This document shows, piece after piece, positions 58,346 through 64,000 of a stretch of 64,000 nt of DNA. Below the pieces are notes generated by a model. That model was not told the origin of the DNA. It searched no databases and saw only the letters and a list, made by a program, of their open reading frames with translations. The position numbers were made by a program, and so were the translations under genes. Every line of letters starts with the position of its first letter. Within the stretch, counting starts at the first letter, position 1. The DNA comes from Dastarcus helophoroides (Eukaryota; Arthropoda; Insecta; Coleoptera; Bothrideridae), in NCBI GenBank assembly GCA_028583605.1, contig CM053328.1, forward strand, positions 1,094,501-1,158,500, written 5' to 3'.

Positions 58346-58510
58346 TTAAGCTTGCTCGATGTTCTGTTCATCATGCTCACTGGTGGAGTCACCAAATATG
58401 TCTATACTATGTGTGTGTGAAAAACCTTCCCATGTCCAAAATATTTTTGACTACCGAAAGAAGAAGGTGGGGATCCATGTGCTACAGCACTTGCTGCAAA
58501 AATCCCATTT
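58346..58510 (-). pseudogene. Orphan C-terminal coding fragment
   Basis: On the minus strand one frame reads SAVAHGSPPSSFGSQKYFGH and another, entered after a CACACACA run, reads SIDIFGDSTSEHDEQNIEQA and stops at 58346. A slip in the CA run would join them. Alternatively, TCTTCTTTCGGTAG at about 58451 could be a splice acceptor for a last exon. No upstream exon was found, so a gene fragment or retrocopy is most likely. I do not recognise the protein. Confidence 0.3.
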
Positions 58511-58614
58511 GAATTCCATCATAAAAAGGTTCTTGTACAAGTCTGAAAACTATCTAAATTGGAATGAAGTTTTGGATCTTTCCTGTTTCGGCTTAGATGG
58601 GTATTTTCCTTGAA

Positions 58615-60485
58615 ATTGAAAAAAAAAAATCAAAATGTCGATTTTAAAACGTCGAATTTTCGAAATGAGTTTCGCGAAGAAAGTTTAAAATTAAAAACAA
58701 TTGCGAAAAAATTTGAATTTACAGAAAAGAATCCTCATTTTCAGTTCTATTGCTCTCGGAATTTTTATTTCTTTGTCTAAATTTTGACATTAATCTCGAA
58801 ATTTCTAAAAATAAAATTTCCAAGAATTATAAAAAATTCACTCTCGAGTTTCGAAAAAAAAAACTTAAACCATTAAACACTTTCTCGAGAAAAGACAAAA
58901 ATTTCGAAATAACAGATTGTGAAACAAATCTGAATTAGAGAGAAAAAAAATTTCAAAAACATTTCTTTTTTATTTAAATTTTGACATAATCTTCTAAAAA
59001 AAAGTTAATATTTCCAAATTATATTTTCCTGAAAGTTTCAAAAAGTGTCCATCCTCTTTCGAAAAAAAGTTACAATTTCGAAAAGAATCGAATTTTCGAA
59101 TGAGTCCAAAAGTTCAAAAAAGTCCAAAGCAAGTTATTGGAGAATAAGTTGAATATTTTTCTCGCAATTTTTACTTTTTTTAATTAAATAAAAATGAATA
59201 ACTGAAAGCTCAATTAAAGAGTTAAAATATTATATGAATTTTTTTTTTTAAGTTACCAAATAAAATTTGTAAAAATACTTTTTGATTTAATCTTGAATTT
59301 CCCATTAAAAAGTTGAAATTCTAGGAAATATTTTCTTCGACATTCGCAAAAAGTTTTTCAGAAAGTGTGGAATCTTTAACAAAAATTCTAAAGTTCGAAA
59401 TGAGTCTAGCTTAGCGAAAGGGGTAGAAAAAAGTGAAAACATTTTTGAAACATAAATTAAAATTTCCAAAAATATTTTTCTCAGAATTTGTGCTTTTTTT
59501 TAAATTTTTGAACACTTTCTATAAAAAGGTTCAAAACTTCAAACAATAAGAAATATTTCTTTCGACATTTCCAGACAGTCGAACTTTCATAAGAACATTA
59601 CATTTCTAAATGAGCAGTTTAAAAAAAATGATATTTTTAATCTTGAATTACTGGAATCGTTCTATATTCATTCATAATTTAAGCTTTTTTTTCTTCACAT
59701 TTATAGTTTAACCTTAATTTTTTTTAATTTCCTAATTTTGATTCAAAATTTGAACTTTTTGCTCAAAAAAGACTGAGACATTTAAGGAAAGTATCATAGT
59801 TTTTGAAAAGAATTGTTTCAATTTGAAATATTGAGTGTTGTTTTTATTGAAATTTAGTTTTTCTTTTTCAAAATTTTAATTTTTGAATGCCATATTAATT
59901 TGAAATTAAACATTTATAGGTATTTTTAAAACTTCGCCCCTTTGACAACTTTTTTTCCAAAATTTTGTGTTTATAGTGGAAATTCAGAGAAAAAAAATAA
60001 TGAAATTTAAACGTTTTAACAAAGATTTTAATTTCCCTACCCCCCCCTTTTTTCATTAGATTTTAGACCTTTTCCTGTAATTTTGATTTGAAGTTGAAAC
60101 AAAAAATACAAATCTTAATATAAATAATATTGAAATTTCCATTAATATTTCGGACATTTAGTGATAAACTCAACATTTCTCTGTCCTAAAGTTTTGAAAT
60201 TTGTTTCGAAATTTCATGTTTATAAAGTTCAAACCTGCAGAAATATGTTGAAATTTTAACTTAAAATTTGTACTTTTTCTCGAAATGTTGATTTTATTTT
60301 CTCTAGTTTTTGACTTTAAACGGGAATTTTAAGTTTTAATGTCTCCAATATTTTTTTTTAATTGCGAAGTTTTGGGGTTGTAGTCAAATTTTAATTTATA
60401 GGCAAAACTTGGTTCCTTAAATTTCGACGTTTGGGTAAAAAGTTTATTAAAAAAAATAAATAAAATCGCTAATGTGGGGTACAAC
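58615..60485. repeat. Degenerate TTCGA/AAATTT array
   Basis: A/T-rich array with the same motifs as elsewhere, ending at the 8-bp duplication of the hAT at 60486. It may be the left part of an older element split by that insertion. No coding sequence. Confidence 0.55.
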
Positions 60486-62216
60486 CAGGGCTTCGAACCG
60501 GAACTGAACCGAAAACAGAAAAAAACCGTTATTTTCGCCGGAGCGAAACCGAAAAAAAAATATCGGTTTTTTTCGGTTCGCCGAATTTATATACTTAAAA
60601 TAGTTTTTACTTTATACTTAAGATTGGAATACATTTTGAAATTTTAATTTTTTTTTCAAAATTTTACACATTTCCATGCAACTTTCATCTTATCATCATC
60701 TCTCATTTCTGATTAGGTTAGAAACTTCCAATTTCCACATTTTCTAGAAAATATTGACTTTATTCTTAAAATTTCAACCCAAATTAAAATTTTCAGCTTT
60801 AACTTGAATCTCTTCTCAAGATTTTCGACTTTTTTTTGAAATTTGGACTTTTATATGGAAATTTCTCGAAATATTTCTTTTCCTAAAATTTCGAGTTTAA
60901 AATAAAAAAAATCCTCTATTGCAGCTTTGCAATAAAACAGTAGCGTGTTTTTCATTAAAGCTATGGAAAGTTGGTTTTTCTTACAATTTTTTTACAAAGT
61001 CGAGTTTTTCTGCAAACTTTTTAAAAAAAAATCCAAATTTACTTATTTCTTTAAATTGCAGTTTTCTTTTCCTAATTATATATCTCTACTTTTTGAATTT
61101 ATTAGTCAAATTTTTGATTTTTCGTGAATTTTTTTCCTTCAAATTTCACTTTGATTTTAGTATTTCAATTTTTTTTCGAAATACCAAATTTAAATTCCAG
61201 CTGCCGACTTCCTAAATCTTCCAACAATTTCAAGATATGATTTTTTTCTCCGAATTTTCGATAAAATCTCGCAGTTTCAAATTTAATCCAGAGATTTTTA
61301 AATTAAAAGTCAAAATTTCAGCTAAAAATCTAACATGATATTCCAATTTAAAGCCGGGATTTTGGGATTGGGGTCGAAATTTTTGTAGTAAACTTGAAAT
61401 GGTGACATGTTAGACAATGTATAATTTAAACTTGCAATGATTATGTTTACATTAAAATAGTAATTTTTATTCTGAAAAACTTGATTTTTTTCTCAAGATT
61501 TCGACTTTAGCCTCAAAACTGCGATTTTTTAGAATTTAGAAGTCAAAATTGTGGGTCCTTAGGTAATTGCTTTCGCTAATATTCCGGTATAAACTCGAAA
61601 GTTCGGCCCTTTGCTCCTTGAACTTTTGTGTCAAAAATCCCTCTTAAAAATGTTAAATTTATTCACAAACTTTTTAGCTACGGCTGGAATTATTTCTATT
61701 TTTTTTTTCAGAGAATTTGTCGTTGATCTTAAAATTTTATTTTTTTCATAGAAAATTTAAGTTAAGAAATAATTAAAATTGCACTTTTTGTAGAATATTT
61801 TACTTTTATTCTTAAAATTTACATTTCCATCAAACATTTCAAGTTTTTGTTTAAAATGTTAGCAAAAGTTAGATTTCAAACGCAAAAGTGCTAATTTGAA
61901 TTTAAAAATTTTATGTCATTTTCTATTTTGAATATTAATTCTCAATCTCGACAGAATATCCAAATTTCAAGAAGAGACAACATTTTGGAAAAAGTCCAAG
62001 TTTTGAGGAAAAACAAATTGAATTTATTACAAACAATTTTTCAAAATTAATCTCAAAATTTCGAGTCCTGAAAATTTTGACCTTTTGAGCTAAATGTCAA
62101 ATATTAGAAAATTCCAAATTTAAACTTATATTTGTCAGTTCTTAGAGTAATAATAATTTTTTTGCCGGAACGAAAACCGTAAACCGGAACAAAAAAATTA
62201 GCGGTTCGAAGCCCTG
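60486..62216. mobile_element. Non-autonomous hAT element, CAGGGCTTCGAACC family
   Basis: The ends CAGGGCTTCGAACC and GGTTCGAAGCCCTG are perfect 14-bp inverted repeats, flanked by a perfect 8-bp duplication GGTACAAC (60478-60485 and 62217-62224). Subterminal AAAAAACCG and CCGTTATTTTCGCCGG-type sequence matches the element at 7494-10848. The 1.7-kb core is the same type of degenerate A/T array, with no transposase. The intact ends and duplication suggest it is younger than the sibling copy. Confidence 0.92.
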
Positions 62217-63485
62217 GGTACAACTTTTTTACATCACAATTTTCCATTTTAGCAAATTACAAAAAGCCATAAAATTTGAGATTGTTATCTACAAAAATAA
62301 AATGACGAGGGCATTTATTGTTCAAAATTCGACAATTTCAGCACCGAGTTTTGCATGTGGAAAAAAGCAACAAATTTTTATGACATCAAAGGTTTCAAAA
62401 TAAACGTCTCATTTTGTGATTAAAATTGTTATATAAGATACCAATTTTTACACTACCATTTAGTTTTAATGCACAGATTAATAAGTTTCAACATTTATTA
62501 GATTCGAAGTTTGGAAACCAAAGACCGGTTTCGATCTTGTTAGATCTCGTCAAGATCGAAACCGGTATTTGGTTTCCAAACTTCGAATCTAATAAATGTT
62601 TAAACCTATTGATCTGTGCATTTGAATCCTTGTCTTCTGGGAACTTTTCTAGAGAGCAACCGCTTCGCTAGGTGGCAGTGTTTCAACTGTTGGTAGTTCA
62701 GCTACCTACGATTCACTATACACGCCTGGAGTGCTGCATGGATTTGCAGTCTAGGTTGTATTCTACTTGCATACCACCATTTAGATTTAGACAAGTCAAA
62801 AAATCTTTAAAAACAAAAAAAAAGCTAATCATTCTCTAAAAGTCGATTAGGGGTAAAGTCATCATTAATTTATTATAATTTTTTTTAAAGTATACTTTGC
62901 AGAGTAATGTTCTCCAAAATGTTAAATATAAGGTCACCTAATATTTTGTTTGAAATTTAACATCATCCGGTATGTACTGTGGTGTGTTGTTAAAGGGCAA
63001 ATATTTTAATGCGTATTTCTTTGCATCACTGACCCACACTGAACCCAAATTTGTCCAGTAAATTCGCATTTTAGAGTTAGCTTCCCTAACTCAGAACTAC
63101 GAAACCATAGTTTCTATAAGTCCTTTTCGTCGCGACCCAACTAGCAAAATTGAACGTGCAATTAGCTTCAGGCTAAAATCTTCAAATTTTTCTCAGAATA
63201 TCAATAATTTGACTGTTTGACCATTAATATGGCAATATTCGTGTCCAGTGCTACAATGCAAAAACGGCCTGGGTAATTAATTCAAGATAATTGATACAGT
63301 GGTAAAAATTTCATACAACATTTTATTGAATTTATAGAATTCATGAATTATCACTGGGCATAACCTTCTTATTTGTTCACTATTACTGACAAGTTGACAA
63401 GTTGTCAGTGAAATGTAGCCTTTCCTGTTTTGCTTGTTGGGGGATATGAACAATTTCGGGAAAATTAGCAGCTTACATCTATACA
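62217..63485. other. Upstream flank of pyruvate dehydrogenase gene
   Basis: AT-rich DNA with one fold-back insertion (62464-62775). A minus-strand frame at 63277-63486 overlaps the PDH start and is not protein-like. The PDH promoter should lie in the last few hundred bases; no TATA box was recognised. Confidence 0.5.
62464..62775. mobile_element. Fold-back element, family B
   Basis: Arms around TTATTAGATTCGAAGTTTGG and its inverse AAACTTCGAATCTAATAA meet near GATCTCGTCAAGATC at about 62547. The right side continues into CCGCTTCGCTAGG and GTATTCTACTTGCATAC, present as the left outer arm in the copy at 7659. It is flanked by a perfect 9-bp direct repeat ACCATTTAG (62455-62463 and 62776-62784). 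Confidence 0.8.
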
Positions 63486-64000
63486 ATGTTAAATTTTACC
63501 GCCAGATTATTTTACGAAATAATGAGAACTATTGGAGGACGTCAGTCAATCAAAATATTTCGTTGTTTTGCAAATAGTCACGAATTTCAAACAGGTTCCT
63601 ACAAAACTCATCTTTTAAAGGAGCCACCTCCTTCCAAATATTTGTTAACCAAGGAAAAGGCTTTGCTATATTACAAACAAATGGAAGAGTGTAGACGACT
63701 TGAAAATGCAGCCGCCCAATTGTACAGGGAACATATAATTAGAGGTTTTTGTCATTTGTATGCGGGGCAGGAAGCTGTGGCAATTGGAGTTAGGGATGCA
63801 ATGCGGCCAACTGATTTAGTAATAACGGCTTATCGATGTCATGCACTAGCTTACTTACTCGGCAGTACTTTAACTGGTGTATTAAGCGAACTAACTGGAA
63901 GGATTTCCGGATGTAGCAGAGGAAAGGGTGGTTCGATGCACATGTATACAGAAAAATTATACGGAGGAAATGGAATCGTTGGGGCTCATGTACCTGTAGG
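63486..64000 (+). CDS. Pyruvate dehydrogenase E1 component subunit alpha, 5' part
   Basis: This is the mitochondrial E1-alpha subunit, which with E1-beta decarboxylates pyruvate using thiamine diphosphate. The frame from ATG 63486 is open for 171 codons to the window edge. The N-terminus (MLNFTARLFYEIMRTIGGRQ) is Arg-rich without acidic clusters, as for a mitochondrial presequence; an internal ATG at 63522 is the alternative start. Conserved segments follow: RRLENAAAQLYREHIIRGFC, HLYAGQEAVAIG, AYRCHALAYLLG, then LSELTGR, GCSRGKGGSMHMY and YGGNGIVGAHVP. The family usually has GWTYLMG where this has ALAYLLG, so it may be a diverged paralogue such as a testis-type copy; that is inference. The thiamine-binding GDG motif and phosphorylation sites lie beyond the edge. 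Confidence 0.92.
   Translation, partial: MLNFTARLFYEIMRTIGGRQSIKIFRCFANSHEFQTGSYKTHLLKEPPPSKYLLTKEKALLYYKQMEECRRLENAAAQLYREHIIRGFCHLYAGQEAVAIGVRDAMRPTDLVITAYRCHALAYLLGSTLTGVLSELTGRISGCSRGKGGSMHMYTEKLYGGNGIVGAHVPV

Overview
The window looks like AT-rich nuclear DNA from an insect. The protein-coding genes have GT-AG introns, their products are ordinary animal housekeeping and developmental proteins, and the space between them is filled with DNA transposons. The Robo2/3-type receptor, kraken/SERHL-type hydrolase and hAT/mariner load fit a holometabolous insect, perhaps a beetle, but the order is inference.

Gene layout, left to right: (1) the 3' part of a Robo-family axon-guidance receptor gene (+, from 314 to 5308; the 5' exons lie outside the window). 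(2) A small three-exon gene of unknown function (+, 21285-27010). (3) Convergent with it, an alpha/beta-hydrolase of the kraken/SERHL type (-, 27237-39498) whose second intron is about 11 kb. (4) A thioredoxin-domain protein, TXNDC9/PhLP3 (-, 45984-46739, intronless). (5) The ESCRT-III subunit CHMP6/Vps20 (-, 53987-55290, five exons). (6) The exosome cap subunit EXOSC3/Rrp40 (+, 57284-57976, intronless). (7) The start of a mitochondrial pyruvate dehydrogenase E1-alpha gene (+, from 63486, running off the right edge). These genes do not form a pathway; they are neighbours only.

Roughly two thirds of the window is repeat. Most of it is degenerate A/T-rich sequence built on the short near-palindrome TCGAAATTTCGA plus A- or T-runs. 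At least six long blocks of it are bounded by short terminal inverted repeats and 8-bp target-site duplications, the signature of hAT-superfamily transposons: 7494-10848, 16240-19645, 28660-32897 with 28779-32784 nested inside it, 36913-38082, 40949-44787 and 60486-62216. The terminal sequences differ between blocks while the core looks alike; this is the main unexplained pattern here.

Other mobile DNA: a 2.7-kb Tc1/mariner-type element with 34-bp inverted ends, TA duplication and a decayed, intron-containing transposase (47114-49803); a second truncated transposase (20261-20602); two families of fold-back elements with 9-10 bp duplications (copies at 7659, 11125, 26376, 54933, 62464); a LINE fragment (25070-25240); a tandem array with a unit of about 150 bp (35.86-38.53 kb) interrupted by a hAT; and a 159-bp sequence present as two identical inverted copies 21 kb apart. 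No tRNA, rRNA or CRISPR array was seen.
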